DNA from: Anthonomus grandis grandis
Lineage: Eukaryota > Arthropoda > Insecta > Coleoptera > Curculionidae
Assembly: GCF_022605725.1 (NCBI RefSeq)
Contig: NC_065547.1
Location: 6,427,167 to 6,491,166, forward strand
DNA: 64,000 nt
Direction: 5' to 3'
Positions 27,001 through 38,491 of this stretch are shown here, piece after piece. Numbering within the stretch: position 1 is the first letter of the stretch; every line of letters starts with the position of its first letter. Both the position numbers and the translations under genes were made by a program. Under the pieces are notes generated by a model. It ran no database searches and was not told the DNA's origin. It saw only the letters and a program-made list of their open reading frames with translations.

Positions 27001-28620
27001 GGAATTCGACCAGAACAAGTGGAATTATAGCACTTTGAAAATTCGGAAAAAAGTCAATTTTCGACCCCGTTTTTGAGCCCAAAAATTGGCTACAAAAATG
27101 CGAGATCTCAGCTAATATGGGAGCTACGACCTTCCGGATGGTCTCGTTGGATTCAGGAGGACGAAACTAAGTCAAAACCGTTGGAATTTTCCCGATAAAG
27201 CCCATAGAAGCCGAGATATGGACCTCCAAAGTTTGGGATTTTTCATTTTAAGGGTATACCCCCCGTATCGAATTTTTCACCAAAAATTGATTTTTTTCGA
27301 ATTTGAACTAACGATACCAGCGGCTTGTTTCCATCACCTACAACACGAAAACACCGGGTTATAATGAGTTTCGAGAAAAACTAAGGGAATTATAGCACTT
27401 TGAAAATGCGAAAAATCGATTTTCTTTGAACCCGAAAATAGCTGTAGAAACCCTTATCAGCGGCTTATTCTTATCACCTACATTACGAAAACACCGGGTT
27501 ATAACGGAATTTGACCAGAACAAGTGGAATTATAGCACTTTGAAAATTCGGAAAAAAGTCAATTTTCGACCCCGTTTTTGAGCCCAAAAATTGGCTTCAA
27601 AAATGCGAGATCTCAGCTAATATGGGAGCTACGACCTTGCGGATGGTCTCGTTGGATTCAGGAGGACGAAACTAAGTCAAAACCGTTGGAATTTTCCCGA
27701 TAAAGCCCATAGAAGCCGAGATATGGACCTCCAAAGTTTGGGATTTTTCATTTTAAGGGTATACCCCCCCGTATCGAATTTTTCACCAAAAATTGATTTT
27801 TTTCGAATTTGAACTAACGATACCAGCGGCTTGTTTCCATCACCTACAACACGAAAACACCGGGTTATAATGAGTTTCGAGAAAAACTAAGGGAATTATA
27901 GCACTTTGAAAATGCGAAAAATCGATTTTCTTTGAACCCGAAAATAGCTGTAGAAACCCTTATCAGCGGCTTATTCTTATCACCTACATTACGAAAACAC
28001 CGGGTTATAACGGAATTTGACCAGAACAAGTGGAATTATAGCACTTTGAAAATTCGGAAAAAAGTCAATTTTCGACCCCGTTTTTGAGCCCAAAAATTGG
28101 CTTCAAAAATGCGAGATCTCAGCTAATATGGGAGCTACGACCTTGCGGATGGTCTCGTTGGATTCAGGAGGACGAAACTAAGTCAAAACCGTTGGAATTT
28201 TCCCGATAAAGCCCATAGAAGCCGAGATATGGACCTCCAAAGTTTGGGATTTTTCATTTTAAGGGTATACCCCCCCGTATCGAATTTTTCAACAAAAATT
28301 GATTTTTTTCGAATTTGAACTAACGATACCAGCGGCTTGTTTCCATCACCTACAACACGAAAACACCGGGTTATAATGAGTTTCGAGAAAAACTAAGGGA
28401 ATTATAGCACTTTGAAAATGCGAAAAATCGATTTTCTTTGAACCCGAAAATAGCTGTAGAAACCCTTATCAGCGGCTTATTCCCATCTCCTACTTTACGA
28501 AAACACCGGGTTATAACGGAATTCGACCAGAACAAGTGGAATTATAGCACTTTGAAAATTCGGAAAAAAGTCAATTTTCGACCCCGTTTTTGAGCCCAAA
28601 AATGGGCTACAAAAATGCGA
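24066..28620. repeat. Two- and four-unit higher-order repeats in the right array
   Basis: The ATTGGCTAC plus CCTTCCGG variant recurs near 24094, 25107, 26119 and 27132, alternating with a TTTGAACCCG variant, so the period is about 1012 bp. Superimposed on this, GACATTGCGG with AGGACAAAAC at 24598 reappears at 26621, about four units later. The region is therefore a nested dimer and tetramer amplification. Confidence 0.82.
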
Positions 28621-29894
28621 GATCTCAGCTAATATGGGAGCTACGACCTTGCAGATGGTCTCGTTGGATTCAGGAGGACGAAACTAAGTCAAAACCGTTG
28701 GAATTTTCCCGATAAAGCCCATAGAAGCCGAGATATGGACCTCCAAAGTTTGGGATTTTTCATTTTAAGGGTATAACCCCCCGTATCGAATTTTTCACCA
28801 AAAATTGATTTTTTTCGAATTTGAACTAACGATACCAGCGGCTTGTTCCCATCACCTACAACACGAAAACACCGGGTTATAATGAGTTTCGAGAAAAACT
28901 AAGGGAATTATAGCACTTTGAAAATGCGAAAAATCGATTTTCTTTAAACCCGAAAATAGCTGTAGAAACCCTTATCAGCGGCTTATTCTTATCACCTACA
29001 TTACGAAAACACCGGGTTATAACGGAATTCGACCAGAACAAGTGGAATTATAGCACTTTGAAAATTCGGAAAAAAGTCAATTTTCGACCCCGTTTTTGAG
29101 CCCAAAAATGGGCTACAAAAATGCGAGATCTCAGCTAATATGGGAGCTACGACCTTGCAGATGGTCTCGTTGGATTCAGGAGGACGAAACTAAGTCAAAA
29201 CCGTTGGAATTTTCCCGATAAAGCCCATAGAAGCCGAGATATGGACCTCCAAAGTTTGGGATTTTTCATTTTAAGGGTATAACCCCCCGTATCGAATTTT
29301 TCACCAAAAATTGATTTTTTTCGAATTTGAACTAACGATACCAGCGGCTTGTTCCCATCACCTACAACACGAAAACACCGGGTTATAATGAGTTTCGAGA
29401 AAAACTAAGGGAATTATAGCACTTTGAAAATGCGAAAAATCGATTTTCTTTAAACCCGAAAATAGCTGTAGAAACCCTTATCAGCGGCTTATTCCCATCA
29501 CCTACTTTACGAAAACACCGGGTTATAACGGAATTCGACCAGAACAAGTGGAATTATAGCACTTTGAAAATTCGGAAAAAAGTCAATTTTCGACCCCGTT
29601 TTTGAGCCCAAAAATGGGCTACAAAAATGCGAGATCTCAGCTAATATGGGAGCTACGACCTTGCGGATGGTCTCGTTGGATTCAGAAGGACGAAACTAAG
29701 TCAAAACCGTTGGAATTTTCCCGATAAAGCCCATAGAAGCCGAGATATGGACCTCCAAAGTTTGGGATTTTTCATTTTAAGGGTATACCCCCCGTATCGA
29801 ATTTTTCACCAAAAATTGATTTTTTTCGAATTTGAACTAACGATACCAGCGGCTTGTTTCCATCACCTACAACACGAAAACACCGGGTTATAAT

Positions 29895-30700
29895 GAGTCT
29901 CGAGAAAAACTAAGGGAATTATAGCACTTTGAAAATGCGAAAAATCGATTTTATTTAAACCCGAAAATAGCTGTAGAAACCCTTATCAGCGGCTTATTCC
30001 CATCTCCTACTTTACGAAAACACCGGGTTATAACGGAATTCGACCAGAACAAGTGGAATTATAGCACTTTGAAAATTCGGAAAAAAGTCAATTTTCGACC
30101 CCGTTTTTGAGCCCAAAAATGGGCTACAAAAATGCGAGATCTCAGCTAATATGGGAGCTACGACATTGCGGATGGTCTCGTTGGATTCAGGAGGACGAAA
30201 CTAAGTCAAAACCGTTGGAATTTTCCCGATAAAGCCCATAGAAGCCGAGATATGGACCTCCAAAGTTTGGGATTTTTCATTTTAAGGGTATAACCCCCCG
30301 TATCGAATTTTTCACCAAAAATTGATTTTTTTCGAATTTGAACTAACGATACCAGCGGCTTGTTCCCATCACCTACAATACGAAAACACCGGGTTATAAT
30401 GAGTCTCGAGAAAAACTAAGGGAATTATAGCACTTTGAAAATGCGAAAAATCGATTTTATTTAAACCCGAAAATAGCTGTAGAAACCCTTATCAGCGGCT
30501 TATTCCCATCTCCTACTTTACGAAAACACCGGGTTATAACGGAATTCGACCAGAACAAGTGGAATTATAGCACTTTGAAAATTCGGAAAAAAGTCAATTT
30601 TCGACCCCGTTTTTGAGCCCAAAAATGGGCTACAAAAATGCGAGATCTCAGCTAATATGGGAGCTACGACATTGCGGATGGTCTCGTTGGATTCAGGAGG
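29895..30700. repeat. Recently duplicated neighbouring satellite units
   Basis: The private variants GAGTCTCGAG (29895 and 30401) and TTTTATTTAAACCC sit exactly 506 bp apart in adjacent units, and GACATTGCGG follows in both. Adjacent units starting near 28622 and 29128 likewise share GCAGATGG (28651 and 29157). These are single-unit tandem duplications. Confidence 0.8.
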
Positions 30701-31653
30701 ACGAAACTAAGTCAAAACTGTTGGAATTTTCCCGATAAAGCCCATAGAAGCCGAGATATGGACCTCCAAAGTTTGGGATTTTTCATTTTAAGGGTATACC
30801 CCCCCGTATCGAATTTTTCACCAAAAATTGATTTTTTTCGAATTTGAACTAACGATACCAGCGGCTTGTTCCCATCACCTACAACACGAAAACACCGGGT
30901 TATAAAGAGTTTCGAGAAAAACTAAGGGAATTATAGCACTTTGAAAATGCGAAAAATCGATTTTCCTTACACCCGAAAATAGCTGTAGAAACCCTTATCA
31001 GCGGCTTATTCCCATCACCTACATTACGAAAACACCGGGTTATAACGGAATTCGACCAGAACAAGTGGAATTATAGCACTTTGAAAAGTCGGAAAAAAGT
31101 CAATTTTCGACCCCGTTTTTGAGCCCAAAAATGGGCTTCAAAAATGCGAGATCTCAGCTAATATGGGAGCTACGACCTTGCGGATGGTCTCGTTGGATTC
31201 AGGAGGACGAAACTAAGTCAAAACTGTTGGAATTTTCCCGATAAAGCCCATAGAAGCCGAGATATGGACCTCCAAAGTTTGGGATTTTTCATTTTAAGGG
31301 TATACCCCCCCGTATCGAATTTTTCACCAAAAATTGATTTTTTTCGAATTTGAACTAACGATACCAGCGGCTTGTTCCCATCACCTACAACACTAAAACA
31401 CCGGGTTATAATGAGTTTCGAGAAAAACTAAGGGAATTATAGCACTTTGAAAATGCGAAAAATCGATTTTCTTTAAACCAGAAAATAGCTGTAGAATCCC
31501 TTATCAGCGGCTTATTCCCATCACCTAGATTACGAAAACACCGGGTTATAATGGAATTCGACCAGAACAAGTCGAATTATAGCACTTTGAAAAGTCGGAA
31601 AAAAGTCAATTTTCGACCCCGTTTTTGAGCCCAAAAATGGGCTACAAAAATGC

Positions 31654-31985
31654 GAGATCTCAGCTAATATGGGAGCTACGACCTTGCGGATGGTCTCGTT
31701 GGATTTAGAAGGACAAAACTAAGTCAAAACCGTTGGAATTTTCCCGATAGTGCCCATAGAAGCCGAGATATGGACCTCCAAAGTTTGGGATTTTTCATTT
31801 TTAGGGTATAGCCCCCCGTATCGAATTTTTCATCAAAAATTTTTTTTCGAATTTAAACTAACTATACCAGCGGCTTGATCTTATCACCGACAACACGAAA
31901 ACACCGGGTTATAATGAGTTTCGAGAAAAACTAAGGGAGTTATAGCACTTTGAATATGCGAAAAATCGATTTTCCTTAAATTTTC
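31654..31985. repeat. Decayed right edge of the satellite array
   Basis: The last partial unit carries far more private changes than interior units: GGATTTAGAAGGACAAAAC, a loss inside CATCAAAAATTTTTTTTCG, TTATCACCGACAAC, GGGAGTTATAGC and TTTGAATATGCG. Similarity ends at about 31980 in CGATTTTCCTTAAA. Edge decay is usual for satellites, where homogenisation is weaker at array borders. Confidence 0.88.
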
Positions 31986-32058
31986 TTAAATACTTACGTT
32001 TAAAATCTACTTTGTGTTTTTCATTTTAATGTAGATGCTGAATTGATAGAGCCCTTAC

Positions 32059-32316
32059 CTGATAAGTTTACTTCTTTTGCTACATTGTTCCATGCCTCTT
32101 CAGTGGCATCCCTCTTGAAATAGGCCTGTAGTTTCTAGTTGTATAACTCTAGGTACTTCTTCACTTCCCCGACGAATTTTATATTGAAAGAAACCTACAA
32201 ATATTAATTGTAAATTATACCTATTCGGTTGTTAAATCATTAATGCGCTAATACAACAAATAATTGACCAATAAATAAATAATATAAACAAAAAAACTAC
32301 ACGTACTAACCTCCAT
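32059..32316 (-). pseudogene. MADF-like domain protein, two 5' exons, nonsense-mutated and truncated
   Basis: Reading leftwards, ATG GAG at 32316-32311 is followed by a GTTAGT donor. A 116-bp intron ends in TTTGTAG at 32195. Exon 2 runs 32194-32059 and ends CAG before a GTAAG donor. The joined frame is open across the splice (phase 0) and gives a start M-E-V-S-F-N-I-K-F followed by VGEVKKYLELYN. A TAG stop (32137-32135) sits where a tyrosine would be expected, then come KRDATEEAW and NNVAKEVNLS. The pattern of an acidic EVxxYxxLY segment followed by EEAWxxVAKEV matches the first two helices of MADF (SANT/Myb-like) DNA-binding domains. Only about 47 codons remain; no third exon is visible before the satellite starts near 31985. 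It probably encoded the accessory protein of the enclosing transposon, or a host MADF gene. The splice sites are predictions. Confidence 0.55.
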
Positions 32317-32471
32317 ATCTCGCGCGATTCACTCGAATAATGCGCTTCCTTCTCGATCGTACTAGACTGGCAACAAGGAGATTCGAAATCGCACGTTTCT
32401 GAACGACCACTAAACCATAGATAAAGAATATATATTGGGTTACTAAACGACCACACTAAACGACCACTAAA

Positions 32472-32495
32472 AAACAAACAAACAAACAAACAAAC
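32472..32495. repeat. AAAC microsatellite
   Basis: Six consecutive AAAC repeats inside the transposon-like sequence. The flanks carry three copies of CTAAACGACC (about 32410-32520), a short local repeat. Confidence 0.9.
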
Positions 32496-32600
32496 GGCAC
32501 TAAACGACCCGTGTGCGATGTCACACTTTTTTGCATAGGAAGCTGAGCGGAGAGAGTAGACGCATGCGATTGGCATCGCGTCGACCACATCGCTGATCGA

Positions 32601-32620
32601 CTCGTGTGCGGACGGCCTTA
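32601..32620 (-). mobile_element. Candidate terminal inverted repeat and TTA target duplication
   Basis: Minus-strand TAA, then GGCCGTCCGCACACGAG. The partner repeat would lie left of the window's satellite junction and is not seen. Immediately internal is a subterminal stretch rich in CGATG, CGACG and ATCGCATGCG steps (about 32505-32600). Confidence 0.42.
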
Positions 32621-32832
32621 GAATAAGCACCAAAATTGGCAATTTTTTAAAATTTATAAATATTTAATAAATAAATTTTATTATAAATATTATAAATTTT
32701 TATTTCCAACTTATTCAATTTTAATAAGCAATTTTCTGAAATATTAAAAATATACGAAAAATTGCCTACAAGCTGTAAAACATTTCATTTCCCTGGTGTC
32801 CCACTGTCCAATATACTAGTTTTTTACAAATA
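32621..32832. other. AT-rich spacer, no gene seen
   Basis: Mostly A and T with short TTTATAAAT dyads between the transposon end and the reverse-transcriptase relic. No reading frame or recognised repeat. Confidence 0.6.
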
Positions 32833-33239
32833 AAATCATGGAAATCTATGATTATTGATATTGAAAGCTTAAGTGTTCATGTAAATAGACAGAAAATAGC
32901 TTATGACAATGAAATTAAATACTTAGGAGTAATTTTAGATTTGAATTTAAATTCAGACACATGCAGATTATATAATGAGAAAGTTTGCAAAAAAAATAAG
33001 ATTCATTAATTGGGTAGGTCAAAATTTGTCAATGAATACAAAAATAACTTTACGTAATGCCATAGCTCTTCCGCATTTACAATTCTGTTCAACTCTTTTA
33101 TATAATTTACCCAAATATACAATTTAACAACTAGAAAAAAATTCAAAATAGGGCAATGCGAACAATTTTGAAATGTAACCGCTATACGCCTATTAAAATA
33201 ATGTTAAAGGTCTTAAATATATTGTCCGTCCAACTATAA
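32833..33239 (+). pseudogene. Jockey-type non-LTR retrotransposon reverse transcriptase, C-terminal relic
   Basis: Three plus-strand segments follow one another in shifted frames. Segment 1 (32833-33009) contains NEIKYLGVILDLNLNS, the segment after the catalytic palm that is typical of non-LTR reverse transcriptases (YLGVxLDxxL), and ends in a stop. Segment 2 (about 32998-33127) reads RFINWVGQNLSMNTK and then ITLRNAIALPHLQFCSTLLY. Segment 3 (about 33147-33239) reads KIQNRAMRTILKCNRYTPIK and then IMLKVLNILSV, matching the QNRAMRxIL-CNRYTPI motif at the end of jockey-clade proteins. Two frameshifts and stops make it dead. The catalytic FADD region and endonuclease are absent, so it is 5'-truncated, as usual for these elements. 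Confidence 0.82.
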
Positions 33240-34499
33240 AAAAAAATATTTAAAAAAATTATTTATTAAAATAACTTTATAAACAATTAATTCCCAATCG
33301 TCAATAAACATATTATAATTAATGAAAGCGTAACATTTGAAAACTTAACGACTTGACGCGGAACCTTAAGTTTATAGTTTAAACTGCGAGCGGTGCAATA
33401 AAATAATTGCCCCAAGTACAACTCGCTTGTTTACCTAAGCCATAAATTTGCGCAACTGTTTGCACTCCAGAGGACCCCCGGCTCATAATTTAAATTAAAA
33501 TTAATTTTCGGAAACTGTTTACTTAGAGACCAGGTGGGACCCACACTAAGTGTATTGAAATATGTTGGTTATTAAAATAAGGATGTTAGAAAAAATCGTG
33601 TTTATGTTGTATGTTATATCAAAAATAATTGAAATTTGCCTACGGTTTTACCGAAACTAAATCTTTAATTTTAGTTATTTTCTAATTCATGTTTTTTTTA
33701 GTAAGAGTATTTTATTGTTAACAATTTTAACTTCAATTTCTTCAAAGAGATGCAATAAATCGTGAAAGACTGTATTTTTCACTTCTTATTACACAAATAT
33801 TTTGATCAAGAAATAACGTTTGGTGCTAAATAAACCAAAAAACCAAACAAAATAATATTTTTGCATTATTTAATAGTGCTTCAATAGGCTGATCAGGGGC
33901 CTTAATTATAAATTATTTCTGGTAAGCGTCTTGTATTTGGAACCACAGGAACCGATTATAAACTGAGAAAATCTGATTACCGGCTCTGCCATGTAGAGAG
34001 AATAATCAGCCGGGTATTGTTTAAATATTAACCAACCACAAACAGAATATTGCACGTTTATGCACTAAGGGCTGTGTGCATGTAAAAGCAAAATTGATTT
34101 ACATTATTCAGGGTATAGGTTCTATCTTTGTTAAACGGTAGGCAGTTTAACGAATCAATTCGTTCTTTCTCTAAAGCGTAATAATATAACTTGTCCAGGC
34201 GTACCGTATTGTCCCTTTTTATGTTTTATAACTGAGAAATTAACATTTGTTTTGTGTATTGTGTAAGTAGTTATGTATTGTTATAAATTTTTGGAATTTT
34301 TATATGATTTTTGATTGTTTTTTTATATAATGTATAAAATAAATTTTTTAACAGCTTAAAAATTGCCAAAAATTATTTTGTATCTATGTAAGATATATTT
34401 ATTTTTCATTAAAAGTACAATAAATGACTTAAAATGTGCAAAATAGAATGAAAAAAATAATTTTAATTTTGGGTATTTTACATGTAAAATAAATATTCT
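33240..34499. other. Unique-looking island, no gene recognised
   Basis: More balanced base composition at 33340-33560 and 33890-34210 than in the surroundings, with no open frame of note and no match to the repeat zones. It has the look of ordinary intergenic or intronic DNA. The 33470-33530 segment (CTCATAATT, then AATTAATTTTCGG and CTGTTTA) loosely resembles 43836-43870. Confidence 0.5.
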
Positions 34500-36480
34500 A
34501 TTGTTTTTTTTTAAATTAATAATATTTGAATTTATTTCGAAAGAAAAAGTTTGTCATTTTGAAAAAATTGTCTTTTTTGATGTGTTTTTTTTTTGAATAA
34601 ATAGGTTAGAACATTTTTTCTTATCCTTATCATGTATCCTTTTTGGTGAATATTAAAAATTTTTTGATACCATTTTTTAAAAAGGAGGTTTCTTGTAAAA
34701 AGAAAATGTTTTTATTTTATTTTAAAATTGTAAAATTTCCATTACGAAATTTGTAATAAATACCCTTATTAACTTTCTTTATTAGATAATATTTAAATAA
34801 AAAAAAAGTTTAGTTTAGTTTAAAAAAAATGGCTTTTCTGATAGTAGCTTTTTTTAAATAACTATTTTAAAAATTTTAATTATTAAAGGAAATTTTTGTA
34901 TTTTTGAAAAAAAATTTAGTGGATTTTTTAAATTTTTTGGTACTATTTTGTAAACAGAGATGGATATTCTTGTAAGAAAATTAATTTTCTAATTTTGTTT
35001 TTAAACCGTAAAATTTTCATTATTTCATTAAAAATTAAACTCGTTAATTGCTTTTTTAAATTAATATTATTTACATTTCTTTTTAAAATAGTAATTTAGT
35101 ATTTTAAAAAAATTGGCGTTTTTTTGTAAATAAATATTTTAGAAATAATTCCTAAAGTTGATTTTTGAGTTTCTCACAGGATTTTTGGTAAATTTTAATA
35201 ATTTTTTGATACCATTTTTTAAAAAGAAATGAGTTTTTTGTCAAAAAAATATTTGTTTTTACTTTTTTTAATTTTTTTTTCTCTTAAATTTCTCATAAAT
35301 TTAAAATAAATACCCTTATTTTCTTTCCTTAATTAATAATATTTACATTTAAAAAAAAAGTTTAGTTCAGAAAAATTGGCTTTTCTGATAATAGAACAGA
35401 TAGTGAACAGAAATGTAAATCCTTGTAAGAAAATATATTTTTTAATTTTATTTTTAAACCGTAAAATTTTCATTATTTTATTAAAAATTAAAATCTTTAA
35501 TTGTTTTTTAATTTAATATTATTTACATTTATTTTTAAAATAGTAATTTAGTCTTTTAAAAAAATTGGCGTTTTTTTTTATAATTATTTTAGAAATAATT
35601 CCTAAAGTTCATATTTGAATTTTTCACGGGCATTTTGGTGAATTTTAATAATTTTTTGATACCATTTTTTAAAAAGAAATGAGTTATTTGTAAAAAAATA
35701 TCTGTTTTTACTTTTTTGTTTACTCTAAAATTTCTCATACTAAATTTAAAATAAATATCCTTATGTGCTTTCTTTAATTAATAATTTTTACATTTAAAAA
35801 AAAGTTTAGTCCAGAAAAATTGGCTTTTCTGATAATAAAACAGATGGTGAACAGAAATGGAAATCCTTGTAAAAAAACATATTTTTTAATTTAATATTAT
35901 TAACATTAATTTTTAAAATAGTAATTTAATCTTTTAAAACAATTAGCGATTTCTTTAAATAAATATTTTAGTACTAAAGTTAATTTTTGAGTTTCTCACA
36001 GGATTTTTGATAAATTTTTTAATAATTTTTTGATACCATTTTTAAAAAAGGAATGAGTTTTTTTGTAAGAAAATATTTGTTTTTATTTTATTTTAAAACT
36101 ATAAAACTTCTATTACTAAATTTGAAATAAATATTTTCCTTATTTGCTTTATTTAAATGATATTATTAACATTAAAAAAAAAAATTTAGTTTAGAAAAAT
36201 TGGCTTTTCTAATAGTAGCTTTTTTTAAATAATTATTTTAAAAATTTTAACTATTAAAGGTCATTTTTGAAATTCTCAAAAGATTTTTAGTGGATTCTAT
36301 TGATTTTTTGGTACAGTATTTTTAAAAAAAAATATATTTTTTAATTTTATTTTTATATGGCAACATTTCTATAATTTCATTTAAAATTAAAATCCTTAGT
36401 TGCTTTCTTAAATTAATAATGTTTAATTTTTTTTTAAATAGTTGAGTGTTTTAAAAAAATTGTTTTTGTTTTTTTTTTGG
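34500..36480. repeat. Very AT-rich degenerate tandem repeat
   Basis: A module containing TTTTTTGATACCATTTTT, or its variant TTTTTTGGTAC, occurs at about 34660, 34933, 35202, 35651, 36026 and 36303, spaced 269 to 450 bp. Between copies recur AATTGGCTTTTCTGATA, TTAATTAATAATATTTACAT and CTAAATTTAAAATAAATA in the same order. Copies are strongly diverged, so this is an old tandem array. Confidence 0.75.
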
Positions 36481-38139
36481 CAAAAAAATAAGAGTTTTAA
36501 AGTGGTAGAATAAGAGTGCTAAATTAATTGCTAAAATCATTCAATTTTTTTATATTCTGTATAAACGGTGTTAATATTTTATTCACAACAACCCAATGAC
36601 TTATTTAAACCGTACCAAATTACCGTTGCAAAGTTCGTAAAGCAGTGGTTTAACAGTAAAAATGTTACACTTTTGAATTGGCCATCTCAATAGCCCGATA
36701 TAAAAGTTAAGTTTTAGGGGAAAAAATTTAAGAAACTTGGTAAGGTGAATTGACTATGCTTAGAAGATGTACTGTGACTTTCTTATAAAATGTTTAGTTG
36801 TTTTAAAAAAATATATATAATTTTAAATATTATTTGAGCCTTATTTTATTTTTGTTTAAATCTTTTCTTATTTTTCAACCAAACAACTGTTAAGTAAATA
36901 AAATACAATAGTAATTAATTTTTTTTAATTATATATGAAAAAATGATAATAATAAATAATTTACTTTATTTTTTTTACCATAGCTATATATATTGGCAAT
37001 GTTAATTCTTAAATTCAAAAATGATTTATGACAGGATTTTTAGTAAGTTTTATCAGACTGTTTTTTCAAAATTTGCATATTTATTGTTTTTTTCATTTTT
37101 TAAGAACAAATTGTCGATATAATAAATTCAACAATCTTTTAAAAACTCTAACTGCGAATGTCTATAAAAAGAGCTGTATAGCAATAACTATAGAACTAAT
37201 TAGCAACATTAATATTTTAATTATTAAAATAACTGTGACGTGATTTTATTAACTGATTAGTTTATTTTACATATTAAAAATATTTTAGATCGAATCTGCC
37301 CTAAAGTCAGAATTATTTTAAAACAAAAATATTAGGATAAAAAATGCTTAACTCCTAACATTAAAAAAATGAAAATTAATGCTGGAAAAGTATATTTTAT
37401 ATAACAGGGCTGTTTTAGATAAGAGTAATGGTGCTGGGATTAGTATAAACCGAACTACTTATTTTTTCTTCCTTGTAGCCCAAAAAATACTATTTTACCT
37501 CGTTACACAAAAAAACACCATACTCATAAGAGTATTATAAATATTAATAAATATATAAAATATTCCAGATTTTTTTTTTGAAATATTGCTCGTTCCAGAA
37601 AAACATATTTCAAATCAAGCAAATTTTTTTTAGGAATTCTGACCACAATCACTTTATATAAAAGTTATGAAAGTCAATTTATCTCTAGTGTTAACAAAAA
37701 AATACCCAACAATATAATATACTAGACAAGCCAGAAAGAACAACATTTTTTTGTATAAAAAAGATTAATCGGTTACCAACTTGGTCCTTCTTTATCTAAT
37801 ATTATGTAAATTGTATGATTTAAATAAAAACTTTTACTAGCTGGACATCAACCAACGAAAATAAGGGATGATAAATGACATTTTGATATAATAGATTCCC
37901 AATTCATTAGTCACTAGTCAGCTGCTCGAGAAGTACATGGAAGATCAATATAATGCCTTTTTAGTTTTCTCGCTATTCATAAAGAGTACAAGTATTTAAA
38001 ACAAGATAATAATATAAGATCTCTGCATATGTATATTATATTTTTTATACAATAAGCGTATATTGATTGATAAGTTTATAAGTGTATATTAATAATTAAT
38101 TAATAATATTATTGTAAAGTTAGTAAGAGGGTTATGCAT
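36481..38139. other. AT-rich region, no gene recognised
   Basis: Scattered homopolymer runs and short open frames (for example 37028-37243, 71 residues, dominated by F, L, I and N) that look like chance frames in AT-rich DNA. No recognised repeat family or RNA gene. Confidence 0.5.
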
Positions 38140-38491
38140 GTGATAATTTTTAATAACGTCTGAACCAGTTTTGGTGGCGGGGTGCTTAGGTCGCCAACAT
38201 GGCAATGTTTAGGCGGACCGGAATAATGCGGTATTCCTTGGATTAACCGGGATGCTGCTGTTCCTGGTAAAACCGGGGCGTTGCAAGTGTCGGGGATCGG
38301 GATACCCAGCATTTGATATTTATTGCTTACTTATATATGTACTCTTGCTGAGTGAATATGTTGTTGAATTAGGTTTATGAATATTATTATTATTATTATT
38401 ATATGTATTTTTATTTTTATTAATTTTTTGGGAAATTTGTTGTTTTTGTATATAGCTATTTATGCTAAATAAAGATTAATCTTATTATTAT
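38140..38491 (+). mobile_element. Non-LTR retrotransposon 3' tail (copy 1)
   Basis: Contains GGACCGGAATAATGCGG, ACCGGGATGCTG and TTCCTGGTAAAACCGGGGC (38213-38280), then an ATT microsatellite (38383-38402), and ends TATGCTAAATAAAGATTA plus TTATTATTA. It is clearly related to 59845-60293. A GC-rich block, then an AT-rich 3' untranslated part with AATAAA and a TTA-rich end, is typical of insect I/R1-like non-LTR elements. Single-base indels between the two copies break any shared frame, so this is probably untranslated sequence, and the open frame on its minus strand is spurious. Confidence 0.6.

Larger units (their letters stand above)
1..31985. repeat. Satellite DNA array, 506-bp unit
   Basis: Head-to-tail array. 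The recurring motif GAGATCTCAGCTAATATGGG starts at 521, 1026, 1533, 2041, 2548, 3054, 3560, 4066, 4572, 5078 and so on to 31654, giving a modal period of 506 bp. About 58 full units, five shortened units and a decayed last partial unit fit in the window, and the array runs off the left edge, so its true length is unknown. Most neighbouring units differ by only a few substitutions or by one base in the C-run after GGGTATA, which indicates recent homogenisation. Each unit contains two related 140-bp halves, a 12-bp palindrome AAAATCGATTTT and a small hairpin. The short open frames that recur here share one repeated peptide beginning MFWSNS and come from the repeat itself, so I do not treat them as genes. 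I infer centromeric or pericentromeric satellite; the family name is unknown to me. Confidence 0.97.
31986..32617 (-). mobile_element. Truncated PIF/Harbinger-like DNA transposon end
   Basis: Read on the minus strand, the element would begin at 32617 with GGCCGTCCGCACACGAG, directly preceded by TAA (TTA on the plus strand at 32618-32620). A three-base TTA/TAA target duplication and a GC-rich GGCC-starting terminus are known for PIF/Harbinger elements. Inside lie GC-rich subterminal sequence, a short AAAC microsatellite and a split MADF-like reading frame, which fits because Harbinger elements carry a Myb/SANT/MADF-type second protein. The satellite begins right after, so the rest and the second terminal repeat are missing. 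Only one end is present, so the family assignment is an inference. Confidence 0.5.

Noticed and set aside
1..31985. CRISPR array
   Set aside because: The period is 506 bp with no short repeat and unique spacer pattern, and the organism is clearly eukaryotic.
32232..32642. 136-residue minus-strand frame as a gene
   Set aside because: It crosses the proposed transposon terminus, the AAAC microsatellite and the intron. The MADF-type frame with splice signals explains the region better.
38109..38312. 67-residue minus-strand frame
   Set aside because: Antisense to the retrotransposon tail, with no independent support.
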